The notes: generated from the sequence alone by a model not told the origin. 64,000 bases of DNA from Buddleja alternifolia (GCA_019426215.1 CM033396.1:22769101-22833100); one strand, 5' to 3'. Shown: positions 1 to 11,111, counted from the stretch's first letter. A program made the numbers and translations.

Positions 1-1411
1 GGTCGAACCCTAGAGATTGGTTGATCAAAATAATATTCAATGGGGAGGTTTGTTTGATGAATTAATAATGACATGAATTAAATAGGAAGTTCAATAAATG
101 TAAAGCATCGATTCAAGAATAGTTCGTTCTTCAATTCAAGTTGATCATAGACACCTAAAATACTATCTATTCTTTGATTACTTAGCCAAGAATATAAATA
201 ACCAGCTATTTATATCCCTATTAACTTCCGTATATCATTAACCAAAGCCCAGCACCGGTTAATTCTTATTATCAACTGACTCGGTATTAAGCAATCCTAA
301 TCATGTTAATAATAGCATAACGAATTAGAAGCGACTCAGGATAAACAATAGTTTAAGCAAGCGCCAACTATTTAATTTACTCTAATGTTTCCCTTAGGTT
401 ATCAACGAAAATTGGATCCTAATCATGAAAACCTAATTGCTACATGCACAAATCAAACATAACAATTACGGATTATGAAGATTTGTTAGCAATAGATTTA
501 ATAGATATCACTAATGTGCACCTTAGATTATTATCTAAACAAGCATGAACATTAAGAATAAGAAACAAAGATAATCAACCGTAGATAGATGATGAGCTCC
601 GTGTTTCACACATGTGAATCAAATGAACTCCTTTGAATCGAAATAAAAACTTAGCTACTCATAATTTGTAAAGCATAAACTTGAAATACTATTTTTCTAA
701 CTCTCTTCTCTTTGTTTTCTTCTTGTTTTTGTTGTTGTTCTCTTCAAGTCTTGCAAGACATATATATAGGCAATGAAAAGATGCTATAATCATGGAGAGA
801 ATATATTCTCTCTTCCTTTATCAAGACATGGAGAATATATCTTCTCTTTAACATCAAAGCATAGAGAATATATTCTTCCCTTTAACATCAAAGCATGGAG
901 ATATATTCTTCCCTTTACACCTTGAATTGCCTCTATTAACCATCAATCTGACTTCAACTCCTTCTAGAAAGTTGTATATTCGTGTGTTATCTTTCAATCC
1001 AATGGGCCTTGACTAAATCCAAGATACATAACTCTATTTATGAATTTTTCACCACAGTGCAGAGCAGTCCAGTCCAGAACAGAAATCTTCTGTTCTTGAA
1101 CACTTTTGGGCCCTTTAACTTCCGAACTGGGTCTGGACTTTGCACAAGAAATGTAGGCCTTTGTCTTAGCTTTCCAACTGGATAAAATTCAATAGATGCA
1201 ACTAACTTATGGAGCATCTCAAACAGATCGCAATATCAGTATTTCCAAACAACATCGCCAAATCTGCCATTTTGATTGAAATTGATATTTTGCACTCCAA
1301 ATCTTGCCTAAATCACAAATGAGATAAAATCAGTTCCAATTGCCATTGTCATATAATCACAACAAAAATGCTAAATATAGGGAATAAAATATATAAATAT
1401 TGCACTTATCA
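1..1411 (-). repeat. Ath-1 3' LTR (partial)
   Basis: Near-copy of 8438-9845. It ends in TATCA at 1411, next to a C-rich (polypurine on the minus strand) tract. Compared with the right LTR it carries many single-base losses, often in short homopolymers (for example around 254, 268, 600-640 and 655), and a rearranged stretch near 1195-1240. The repeated GAGAATATATTC palindromes lie at about 793-910. Confidence 0.93.
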
Positions 1412-1426
1412 AATTCCCCCCACACT
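1412..1426 (-). other. Ath-1 polypurine tract
   Basis: On the minus strand this reads GTGTGGGGGGAATT directly before the LTR start TGATAAG. This is the expected position and composition for the plus-strand DNA primer of reverse transcription. Confidence 0.85.
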
Positions 1427-2583
1427 TAGCTCTTGCACGTCCTCGGCAAAGACAAAGAGAAACTAGAAAAAAAATAACTAAAACTAAAGCTAACCACTTT
1501 CGTAGGTAACACAGTTGCATTTAGCATATGCAACAAGCCTTTAACCCCTAGGTTACCCCTAGTGGACGAGTTTAGTCTCGTGAGGGTTTGCAGAAGATAT
1601 ACCCACAAAATCAATCTCTCAATGTACAAACAAGCAAGTTCATGAAATTTTCTTTCCAAACATCATCAATTCATAACCAAAAATTAACAAAATTCGCTAG
1701 AAAGGTCAATCATGTGTCCACCATTACTCTTGCATTCACACAAACTTCTCAAGAATTCACTTCATTTTGTAACCGCAATACTATTATGCAACATTTAACT
1801 CAACATCATCCCTTTATATTCCTCAAGCATGAATTAAAACGAGCAATATATTATTATTAAGCACACACTTGTCTTTTGACGCGAATATACAACATTACTC
1901 ATGAATGCACCCGGTTACTCAACAAGCGGATCATTTCATTCTGGACATACTTTGAATAGCCCTATTAGATTTCCAACACAGTAGCAGGTTTGGGCCGATA
2001 GATCCCAAACTAGATAGTCTTAGATTATCAAGCTTGAAAACTCCTCAGGCTTAATCCCTTCAGTGTAGATAATCCCAGGTGCTATATTATATCTTCAACA
2101 TTACATAGTTTACGCCTCAAGCTTTACACCGAGGAATTTCATCCGTTATTACTTTAAATCACTATCAACCAGATTAACCTTGAGGAAATTGAAGGAATTT
2201 CAGTGAGTCAAAAGTCACATACAAAGTTATGCTAAATTACGAATTTACACGAATTTCTCTAAAAGTCTGTACTTCAACAATTATAACAATTTTAACACTA
2301 CTTAACTTCTCTATTGAATCTAGTCTATTTTTCAATCAACCACTGATGAAGGGAAATAATTTTTCACTACCTTACTTGGCTGCACAATAAAGAATTTTTT
2401 TTGTTTTTTTTTTAATTCATAAAACAAATAACTAACCATCTCCCCCATACTTAAAATCTGCATTGTCCTCAATGCAACACAGAATGAAAATAAATAAATA
2501 AAAATAAATAAATAAAATGAACAAACGAAATTAAAAGAGATAGGGAAAAAGAAAGCAAATCTGATGGTGGTCGTTCAGCCACT
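1427..2583 (-). other. Ath-1 non-coding 3' region
   Basis: About 1.15 kb between the polypurine tract and the end of pol, with no credible ORF. It holds the three-hairpin cassette at 1514-1581, listed separately, which is shared with Ath-5. Ath-5 has its ORF2 in the corresponding interval; Ath-1 has none. Short ORFs here (1426-1659 minus, 1588-1860 plus) have no family resemblance. Confidence 0.8.
1514..1581 (-). other. Three-hairpin RNA cassette (Ath-1 copy)
   Basis: Three adjacent inverted repeats. 1514-1534: stem GTTGCAT/ATGCAAC with a 7-nt loop. 1548-1562: CTAGG/CCTAG with a 5-nt loop. 1566-1581: ACGAG/CTCGT. The same order and spacing occurs in Ath-5 at 39289-39357. There the middle stem has a different sequence (CCTTTGAG/CTCAAAGG) but still pairs. 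The role is unknown; an RNA packaging, export or 3' processing element is possible. Confidence 0.6.
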
Positions 2584-2635
2584 CTTGGGTTGCCTCCCAA
2601 GCAGCGCCTTTTTTTAAAGTCGTTGGCTCGACTTT
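2584..2635 (-). other. Double hairpin downstream of pol (Ath-1 copy)
   Basis: On the minus strand, hairpin 1 (2616-2635) is AAAGTCG, loop AGCCAA, CGACTTT. Hairpin 2 (2584-2601) is CTTGGG, loop AGGCAA, CCCAAG. A GGCGCTG segment lies between them. The module sits at the end of the pol ORF, and equivalents are in Ath-2, Ath-3 and Ath-5. Confidence 0.65.
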
Positions 2636-2643
2636 GCAGCCTT

Positions 2644-5172
2644 TTAATCCAAGTAAGTTGGATTGATCAATGAAACTTCTTCAATTGTATGCTCTTGAAA
2701 ACCTTCATAGAAAGGTTTAAGTCTATGTCCATTTACCTTGAACAACTTGTTAGTTTCTGAGCTTTGAATCTCTACTGCACCATAAGAAAATACATTAATC
2801 ACAACAAAAGGTCCAACCCAACGAGAACGTACCTTACCAGGCATTAATTTGAGTCTTGAGTTGTAAAGCAACACTTTTTGTCCAATCACAAATTCCTTCC
2901 TAGAGATCATCTTGTCATGAAACCCCTTGGTCTTCTCCTTGTAAATTCGGGAATTCTCATAAGCGTCAAGGCGAATCTCCTCTAACTCTTGTAGTTGCAA
3001 CTTTCTATGTATACCAGCTTGATCTCGATCTAAATTGCAACTCTTTACAGCCCAAAACGCTTTGTGTTCCAATTCTACCGAAAGATGACACGATTTACCG
3101 AAGACTAACCTATATGGGGACATCTCAATAGGTGTTTTATAGGCTGTCCGGTACGCCCATAATGCATCTTCAAGTCGAAGACTCCAATCTTTTCGATTAG
3201 GATTTACAGTTTTTTCCAAGATGGACTTGACTTCTCGATTGGACACCTCGGTTTGCCCATTTGTCTGAGGGTGATAAGGTGTGGATGTCTTATGAAACAC
3301 CCCATATTTTTTTAGCAAAGTGTCCACAGCTCGGTTACAAAAATGGGACCCCTGATCACTTATCAATGCTTTTGGTATGCCAAACCTACTAAAAATGTTA
3401 GACTTGAGAAAACCTACAACAACTTTAGAATCGTCAGTTTGGGTGGCTTTAGCTTCCACCCACTTCGAAACATAATCAACCGCAAGTAAGATATAAACAA
3501 AACCAAAGGAGGAAGGAAAAGGTCCCATAAAATCAATACCCCATATATCAAAAATCTCACAAACAAGTATGGGCGTTTGAAGCATTTCATTCCTATGACT
3601 TAAATTCCCAGTCCTTTGACATTGTTCACAATTTTTCCACATGACATAAGCATCACGGAATAAAGTAGGCCAATAAAAACCACTATCTAACACTTTTCTA
3701 GCAGTTCTCTTAGGTCCAAAATGACCACCACACGCATAAGCATGACAAAATTTCAAGACAGACTCTAATTCAGAATCAGGCACACATCTCCTAATAATTT
3801 GATCGGAACAAAACTTCCACAAGTATGGATCATCCCACACATAATATTTTGCCTCACTCTTAATTTTATCTTTCTTAGCTCTACTCAAATCACCAGGTAA
3901 AGTTCTAGAAACTAAATAATTCACTAAATCAGCATACCAAGGAACCATACCTTGCAGAGCAAACAATTGCTCATCCGGAAAGAATTCTTGTAGTGGCATC
4001 AGATTTTCTTTTCGCACTAATCGACTCAAATGATCTGCCACCAAATTTTTAGCCCCATTTTTATCTTTAATCTCCAAATCAAATTCTTGAAGAAGAAGAA
4101 TCCATCTCATTAACCTTGGTTTTGATTCTTTCTTCGCCAAAAGATGTCTTAAAGTTGCATGATCAGAAAATACAATCACTTTAGATCCAAGTAGATAAGA
4201 ACGAAATTTATCTAAAGCAAAAACAATAGACAAAAGTTCTTTTTCATTAGTTGAATAATTGCACTGAGCCGCGTTAAGGGTCCGGGAAGCATAATGGATC
4301 ACATGAGGTTGTTTGCCAACTCGTTGTCCTAAAACTGCTCCCATTGCATAATTACTCGCATCACACATTATTTCGAATGGAAGAGACCAATCTGGTGGCT
4401 GCATCAAAGGTGCAGTGGTTAACGCTGATTTCAGTTTATCAAAAGCGTCCTTGCAGTCTTGGGTGAATTCGAAAATCATATCTTGTTGTAGCAACTTGGA
4501 TAGAGGCAATGCAATCTTTGAAAAATTCTTGATGAATCTACGATAAAAACCTGCATGACCAAGGAAAGATCGCACATCCCTCACACATGTGGGGTAGGGT
4601 AAGTTCACAATTAAATCTACCTTAGCTTTATCTACCTCAATACCCCTACATGAAATGACATGTCCTAATACAATCCCTTGTTCTACCATAAAATGACATT
4701 TTTCAAAATTCAAAACAAGATTTGTGTCAATGCAACGATCAAGCACACGAGATAAGTTTTCAAGACAAGAATCAAATGAATCCCCATTTACAGTAAAATC
4801 ATCCATAAAAACTTCAATGTACTTTTTGATTAAATCAGAGAAAATACTTATCATGCAGCGCTGAAAAGTGGCTGGTGCATTGCAAAGTCCAAACGGCATC
4901 CTCCGATAAGCGAATGTTCCAAACGGACACTTGAATGTGGTTTTCTCTTGGTCTTCAGGAGCAATCACAATCTGGTTATAACCTGAGTAACCGTCAAGAA
5001 AACAATAATGAGATTTACCGGCTAATCGTTCAAGCATTTGATCAATAAAAGGTAAAGGAAAATGGTCCTTTCTCGTTGCTGCATTCAGCTTGCAGTAATC
5101 AATGCAAACACGCCACCCATTTTGAATCCTCGTAGGAACTGGCTCATTATTCTGGTTCTGCACTACCGTCAC
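2644..5172 (-). pseudogene. pol: Ath-1 pol: RT (most), RNase H, integrase
   Basis: An 842-residue frame carrying most of the replication enzymes. RT starts at '[10 protein letters not shown]' (the arginine usual after IDY is cysteine here) and has the catalytic FMDD near residue 122. RNase H follows ('[14 protein letters not shown]', near residue 270). Integrase shows the HHCC zinc site ('[10 protein letters not shown]' to 'CEQCQ') and the DDE acids in 'WGIDFMGP', 'LISDQGSHF' and 'TEVSNREV', with a C-terminal basic domain. It overlaps the upstream frame (5147-7372) by 26 bases. The break lies in a run of A residues at about 5167-5174 and looks like a one-base insertion that shifts out of the Gag-PR frame. 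This could be a real lesion or a homopolymer sequencing error. Confidence 0.9.
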
Positions 5173-7372
5173 TCCAGATTTTTTTTAGTACAACCTGAAC
5201 AGGACTGACCCACTTGCTGTCTGAAATTGGGTAAATAACTCTTGCATCCAACAACTTCAGGATTTCTTTCTTTACTACATCCATCATCAATGGATTCAAC
5301 CTCCTTTGAGCCTCTTTGCTTGGTTTTGAGTCATCTTCTAACAAAATCCGGTGCATGCACATGGAAGGACTAATTCCCTTGATGTCTGCTATAGTCCATC
5401 CAATTGCTGTCTTATGATCTCGAAGCATCCTAACGAGTCTTTCCTCTTGCACCGTAGTCAGATTCTTTGCAATTATTACTGGCAAGGTCTCGGTTTTCCC
5501 TAAGTACACATACTTCAAATGCTCGGGTAAGGGCTTAAGTTCTAAACTCGGTGCCTGCAACACAGATGGCAACAATTTTGTGTGATTAAATGATAACTCA
5601 ATTTTTGACACATTATACCTGCTAGGGGATGGTGGTAAGGAGTGCAAAGCCATAATCATCTCTTCAACTTCATCACTAAAATTCAGATGTTCCGCGAATT
5701 GCCATAAACCATGACTGAGTACTACTTCCAATGCATCCACTTGATTTTTCTCAAAAACCTCCTGGGCTAACACATCAATAATATCAATAGAATAAACTGA
5801 ATTCACATCAGGGGGATACCTCATGGATTCGAATATGCTAAATTTGACAATCTGCCCATCGAACTCCATTGATAAAGTGTCATCATGAGCATCAATCTTT
5901 GTTCTTGCTGTTTTGAGGAAGGGGCGTCCTAGGAGGATCGGGGCTGGATTTGGGGATCTATTAACTTCCATATTCAGAACGTAAAAATCAGCTGGAAAGA
6001 TTAATTCATTCACCTGCATTAACACATCCTCAAGCACCCCTTTGGGGTATGCATTAGATCGATCCGCCAATTGTATAATAACACCAGTTTGTTTCAAGGG
6101 ACCCAAATTAAGAGATGCATAAATTGAATAAGGCATGACGTTAATTGATGCACCTAAATCTAACATGGCACGTTCAAATCTATTATTACCAATCACACAA
6201 GGGATAGTAAACGTACTTGGATCCTTACACTTAGGTGGCAGTTTTCGCTGGATTATTGCAGACACATTTTCATCCACTTTAATCTTTTCGTCTCCTCGTA
6301 GCTTCCTCTTCGTGGTGCATAGCTCCTTAAGGAATTTCGCATATCTCGGAATCTGACTAATAGCATCAAGCAGTGGAATGTTTACTGCTACCTTCCTGAA
6401 TGTCTCCAATATCTCCTTCTCTTCATTTTGTTTCTTGGATTTATTTAACCTGCTCGGAAAGGGGATGGAAACAGGAACAGTGTTAGTGGAATTATGCATG
6501 TTTGAAGGAAAACTTACCTTAGGAGCTTCGAGACTAATTTTAGCTTCTGTGGGTTTTTCTTCTTCTGGCACACTTTGAGTTGGGCTCTGAATTTCTTTTC
6601 CACTCCGCAAAGTTACTACACTGGCATTCTCTCTAGGATTTATGATTGTTTGGGAGGGTAATTTGCCCGAACCTTGAGCTTCCATCTTGCTCATCGAAGT
6701 TGCTAACTGACTTATCTGTTTCTCTAAATTTTGGATGTTGTTTCTTGTTTCCTGTTGAAATTGTTGGGTATTGTTAGCGAGAGCTTTGACAATTTCATCT
6801 AAAGGCATACCTGAATTCAAAGATTGATTCGTTTGATGTTGCTGTCGTGGTTGGAAAGAATTTTGATAACGATTTTGTCCAACTTGATTTCCATAAATGA
6901 GATTGGGGTGATCTCGCCAGCCTGGATTGTATGAATTGGAATAAGGATCGTACTTCCTTTGTTGTTGACCTGGGAATCCTCCAATGACATTGGCTTGCTG
7001 GTTAGTTTCTTCTTGCAATGTAGGACACGCATCAGTGGGGTGCCCTGTAACCGAACAAATACCACATACCTTCGCTACCTGCAAATTTCCTACGGCCATC
7101 TGACGAACTAATGAAGTTAACTCAAAAATTTGATGCTCAAGGTTAGATGTACTTACCTCGTTGACTTTTTTAGGTGTACGATCTAACCTCATGCCAAATT
7201 GCTGTGAATTTGCCGCCATATTGGAAATCAGATTTCTGGCAACTGTGGGGGTTTTATCTACTAACGCTCCTCCACTCGCTGCATCAATCATGTTCCTGTC
7301 CATATACAGTAAGCCTTCATAAAAATATTGAATTAACAATTGCTCATTTGGTGGTGGGGGCAGCTTGCACAC
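5147..7372 (-). pseudogene. gag-pro: Ath-1 gag C-terminal half, protease and RT N-terminus
   Basis: A 741-residue frame continuing gag after a frameshift. It shows the end of the capsid-like region ('QYFYEGL'), a CCHC zinc knuckle 'CGICSVTGHPTDAC' near residue 103, and a Gln/Asn-rich linker with 'YNPGWRDHPN'. An aspartic protease follows, with 'LDLGASINVMP' near residue 407 and 'ILLGRPFLKT' downstream. The D-L-G-A form is common in Athila proteases. The last part is the start of RT ('VIYPISDSKWVSPVQ'), where the frame is lost near 5172. Translation in a working element would be as one Gag-Pol polyprotein. Confidence 0.9.
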
Positions 7373-8001
7373 AACTTCTTAAAACGCTCCCAGTATTCGT
7401 ATAATGACTCTTCATTGTACTGCCTTATGCCACAAATTTCTTTCCTTATGTTGGCAGCCCTTGAAGCTGGGAAGTACTTTTCCAAAAATAACCTCTTCAC
7501 TTCATTCCATGTTGTTATCGTCCCCGACGGTAAATAATAGAGCCAATCCTTTGCATCATCAGCTAAGTAGAATGGAAAAGCTCTCAATTTAATCTGCTCC
7601 TCGGACACTCCAGTTGGTCTCATGCTTGAACAAACAACATGGAACTCCTTCAGATGTTTATTTGGATCCTCTCCTGCAAGACCACGAAATTTAGGTAATA
7701 AGTGAATCAATCCAGATTTCAATTCAAAAGCAACATCTAAAGTAGCGTATTCAATGCATAAAGGTTGTTGATTAAAATTTGGAGCAGCCAACTCCTTTAG
7801 AGTCCTATTGTTGGCTGCCATGACTTCATCTTCGTCTGAATCACTTGAAAATAGGTGCAGAGATTCGGTGCTTCCCTTTGGAGAAGGGATTGACTCTTCA
7901 AGTATTGAGTTTTGCTCTTCAATTGCCCGTTTAGCCTCTCTTCTTAATCTGTGGAACGTTCTTTCAATCTCTGGATCAATTTCCTGGCTCTTAGAGGTCA
8001 T
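7333..8001 (-). pseudogene. gag: Ath-1 gag N-terminal half
   Basis: The start is chosen at the ATG at 8001, because 'MTSKSQEIDPEIERTF' matches the usual Athila Gag N-terminus. The ORF itself is open three codons further up, to 8010. The retrotransposon Gag core is visible ('FPFYLADDAKDWLYYLP', then 'LFLEKYFPASRAANIRKEI'). The frame ends at 7333 just after 'CPHHQMS', and the downstream frame resumes a few residues later. This fits a small deletion near 7345 whose length is not a multiple of three. Gag would form the cytoplasmic virus-like particle. Confidence 0.88.
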
Positions 8002-8010
8002 AAAACACAA

Positions 8011-8345
8011 AAACTAACAAGGTAAAGTATAGAAATGTCGAAAACAAATAAAAATAAAACTTAAAAACCGACTGAAAACACAAAAACGCAAAAAACAACT
8101 AGTAAACGATGGAATTTGGGCCCGCGAGGGTGGTGCTCAGCATACTAAAGTATGCTGAGTTGTTTTTAAAACGATGTTTCCTTCAAGATTGATATAGAGT
8201 TCGTGGCCGAATTCGAAAAACATTGTTTTTTTTTTCAATGCACAAACTAGTCAATAAAACTTAAAACTAAGAAATATATAAATCTAACAGCCTATATATA
8301 TTACACTAATAATTAGAATAAAATAAGATTTTGACCGAAAACCAA
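8011..8345 (-). other. Ath-1 leader between primer site and gag
   Basis: Non-coding 5' leader of the genomic RNA. It contains one strong perfect hairpin at 8136-8159 (10-bp stem CTCAGCATAC/GTATGCTGAG, 4-nt loop TAAA). The place is where many LTR elements have packaging or dimerisation signals. Confidence 0.7.
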
Positions 8346-8363
8346 TCCCCGGCAACGGCGCCA
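8346..8363 (-). other. Ath-1 primer-binding site (tRNA-Asp type)
   Basis: The plus strand reads TCCCCGGCAACGGCGCCA, the 3' end of plant tRNA-Asp including CCA. The minus strand therefore anneals that tRNA six bases after the end of the 5' LTR. Confidence 0.9.
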
Positions 8364-8369
8364 AAATTT

Positions 8370-9845
8370 TGATACGTGTCGAATGCACCAAAATATAATT
8401 ACTGTTTTCACAAGAATTTGTAGTACTCGTAAGTCCAGGTCGAACCCTAGAGATTGGTTGATCAAAATAATATTCAATGGGGAGGTTTGTTTGATGAATT
8501 AATAATGACATGAATTAAATAGGAAGTTCAATAAATGTAAAGCATCGATTCAAGGATAGTTCGTTCTTCAATTCAAGTTGATCATAGACACCTAAAATAC
8601 TATCTATTCTTTGATTACTTAGCCAAGAACATAAATAACCAGCTATTTATATCCCTATTAACTTCCGTATATCATTAACCAAAGCCCAGCACCCGGTTAA
8701 ATTCTTATTATCAACTGACTCGGTATTAAGCAATCCTAATCATGTTAATAATAGCATAACGAATTAGAAGCGACTAAGGATAAACAATAGTTTAAGCAAG
8801 CGCCAACTATTTAATTTACTCTAATGTTTCCCTTAGGTTATCAACGAAAATTGGGATCCTAATCATGAAAACCTAATTGCTACATGCACAAATCAAACAT
8901 AACAATTACGGATTATGAAGATTTGTTAGCAATAGATTGTAATAGATAATCAACTAATGTGCACCTTAGATTATTATCTAAACAAGCATGAACATTAAGA
9001 ATAAGAAACAAAAGATAATCAAACCGTAGATAGATAGATGAAGCTCCGTGTCTCACAACATGTGAATCAAAATGAACTCCCTTGAATCGAAATAAAAACT
9101 TAGCTACTCATAATTGTAAGCATAAAACTTGAAAATACTATTTTTCTAACTCTCTTCTCTTTGTTTTCTTCTTGTTTTTGTTGTTGTTCTCTTCAAGTCT
9201 TGCAAGACATATATATAGGCAATGAAAAGATGCTATAATCATGGAGAGAATATATTCTCTCTTCCTTTATCAAGACATGGAGAATATATTCTTCTCTTTA
9301 ACATCAAACATAGAGAATATATTCTTCCCTTTAACATCAAAGCATGGAGAATATATTCTTCCCTTTACACCTTGAATTGCCTCTAATTAACCATCAAATC
9401 TGACTTCAACTCCTTCTAGAAAGTTGTATATTCGTGTGTTATCTTTCAATTCCAATGGGCCTTGACTAAATCCAAGATACATAACTCTATTTATGAATTT
9501 TTCACCACAGTTGCGCAGTCTAGTCCAGAACAGAAATCTTCTGTTCTTGAACACTTTTGGGCCCTTTAACTTCCGAACTGGGTCTGGACTTTTTCACAAG
9601 AAATGTAGGCCTTTGTCTTAGCTTTCCAACTGGATAAAATTCAATAGAAACTAACTTATGCATCTCCAGATATATCAGTATTTCCAAAACATCGCCAAAT
9701 CTACCATTTTGATTGAAATTGATATTTTGCACTCCAAATCTTGCCTAAATCACAAAATGAGATAAAATCAGTTCCAATGGTCATATAATCACAACAAAAA
9801 TGCTAAATATAGAGGAAATAAAATATATAAATATTGCACTTATCA
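8370..9845 (-). repeat. Ath-1 5' LTR
   Basis: Bounded by TGATACG at 8370 and TATCA at 9845. A TATA-like box for minus-strand transcription lies at about 9207-9219 (ATATATATAGG on plus), and the palindrome array lies just upstream of it. The insertion duplication should be CCGTT (9846-9850); its partner is outside the window. Confidence 0.93.
9207..9361 (-). promoter_or_regulatory. Ath-1 LTR promoter: TATA box plus four GAGAATATATTC palindromes
   Basis: TATA-like sequence at 9207-9219. Upstream in the minus-strand sense are four copies of GAGAATATATTCTC or a close variant, at about 9244-9261, 9280-9294, 9313-9327 and 9347-9361, spaced roughly 33-36 bases. The repeated palindromes look like binding sites for a dimeric protein. 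That role is inferred. Confidence 0.6.
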
Positions 9846-9860
9846 CCGTTGCCGGGGACA
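9846..9860 (+). other. Ath-2 primer-binding site remnant
   Basis: CCGTTGCCGGGGACA is the downstream part of the tRNA-Asp primer site. The first five bases (TGGCG) are missing because Ath-1 is inserted here. Confidence 0.8.
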
Positions 9861-9945
9861 ACTATGGTATCTAATATCGAAATTCTCTTATTCGTTCTGA
9901 GCTTAAGTCAATTTTTTATTTTGTATATTTCTAGTTCTTGAAGAT

Positions 9946-11099
9946 ATGAGTGCTTATAACTTTCAATGGCCATGTCAGCATATAGATTCATCAATCACCA
10001 CATCAAGCTCAATGCAAATGGAATCCTATGAGCCCACCTACCATCCCGGTTGGATAAATCACCCAAGCTCAACATGTCAAAATAACATGATACATCCCGG
10101 TTGGATAAATCATCCAAGCTCAACATGGAGTTACAACAATGATGCAATGATACTTTCATCGGGGTTTGACCATGCCGGTAGCCTTCCTTACCAACAACAT
10201 GATAGTTTTCATCAACAGGAGCTAGAGACGAGGTCTAAAATTGAGGCCTTGGGAAATGAATTTAGTGTATGGGTACAAGCTAGCATAAAGGAGGCAGAAG
10301 CAAGTTTCGAGGAGTCAGAAGCTCGTAGAAAGGAGTCGGAAGCTCGTAGCAAGGAAATGGCAAGACTAGTAAATCAGCAGTCAACTTATGGAAGGAGAGA
10401 ACGCCTTGCACCATGGAGAGTAGCACCAAAGAGAATGAGGCATCCCTCAATATAGAAGTTGAACAAGGTTTTGATTTAGAACAGCAATGTCTACACCCTA
10501 TCACTGAAGAAGAACCACCTCCAGAAACCATGTGTATCAAAATTGAGGTAAAAGCACCTGAGCACCCACGATTGAAGAAAGAGATTTTTGAAACCATTCC
10601 CAGACATGGCCAAGAAAGAACATTAGAAATCTTCAAGAACCCAATGTCGCCTACCACCATATCTCTCGAATTCTTACAAAATTGTATCAATAACCAGAGA
10701 GATAGAGTGGAGGAGGTTGAAGTCAAGGTTTACAACTCTAGTGATCCATTCGATGCATACTTTGAGAACCTAAGTGATACTACGGTCGAGAATGAGAAAA
10801 TCAAAGGATATATAAATCACTTGGATGAACCACCATTTGAGTTGTCAAAACCAAGGCTAGGGGAGTATGGGACAGCCGCATATGAGTTGCAATCATCCAT
10901 TGATGATTCTTCGTCACTTCCTCTTAAACTTTCATCTTTACATTTCAATTATGTATTTTTGAATGAGACCTTATGCTCACTTCTAATTCTTTTAGGTTGT
11001 GTGATAGAGGTTGGAGAGGAAAAGCCTCTACGTAACTGGAAAAGGCACAAAAAGGCTCGTCCATACAAAGTTGGCATTGCTCCTTATGATCCACCATGA
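9946..11099 (+). pseudogene. Ath-2 gag-like ORF, frameshifted
   Basis: Two overlapping frames: 9946-10455 (169 residues from the ATG 85 bases after the primer site) and 10413-11099 (228 residues). The N-terminal part holds a 17-residue direct repeat containing 'HPGWINHPSST', which resembles the linker after the zinc knuckle in Athila Gag ('YNPGWRNHPNFSW' in Ath-3). A Glu/Arg/Ser-rich coiled-coil-like stretch follows ('EASFEESEARRKESEARSK'). The second frame is acidic with no domain I recognise. A frame change near 10385-10410 separates them. It lacks the Gag core, a zinc knuckle and protease, so it may be an accessory RNA- or Gag-binding protein, or only a Gag remnant. Confidence 0.55.
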
Positions 11100-11111
11100 G
11101 CAGTGCAAGGG

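Larger units (their letters stand above)
1..9845 (-). mobile_element. Ath-1: Athila-type Ty3/Gypsy LTR retrotransposon, left end cut by window
   Basis: Read on the minus strand the order is 5' LTR (8370-9845), tRNA-Asp-type primer site, leader, gag, protease, RT, RNase H, integrase, non-coding 3' region, polypurine tract and 3' LTR (1-1411, about 68 bases missing at the window edge). The lineage call rests on RT and integrase wording typical of Athila (FMDD, '[10 protein letters not shown]', 'WGIDFMGPF') and on the primer site. No third ORF follows pol. Gag-pol has two frameshifts (near 7345 and 5172), so the copy is probably not autonomous. It is inserted in the primer site of Ath-2: base 9846 onward reads as the rest of a primer site. 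Confidence 0.93.

Noticed and set aside
8346..8363. tRNA gene at the CCCCGGCAACGGCGCCA matches
   Set aside because: Only the 3' 18 bases of tRNA-Asp match, with no cloverleaf around them, and all sit beside LTRs. They are primer-binding sites.
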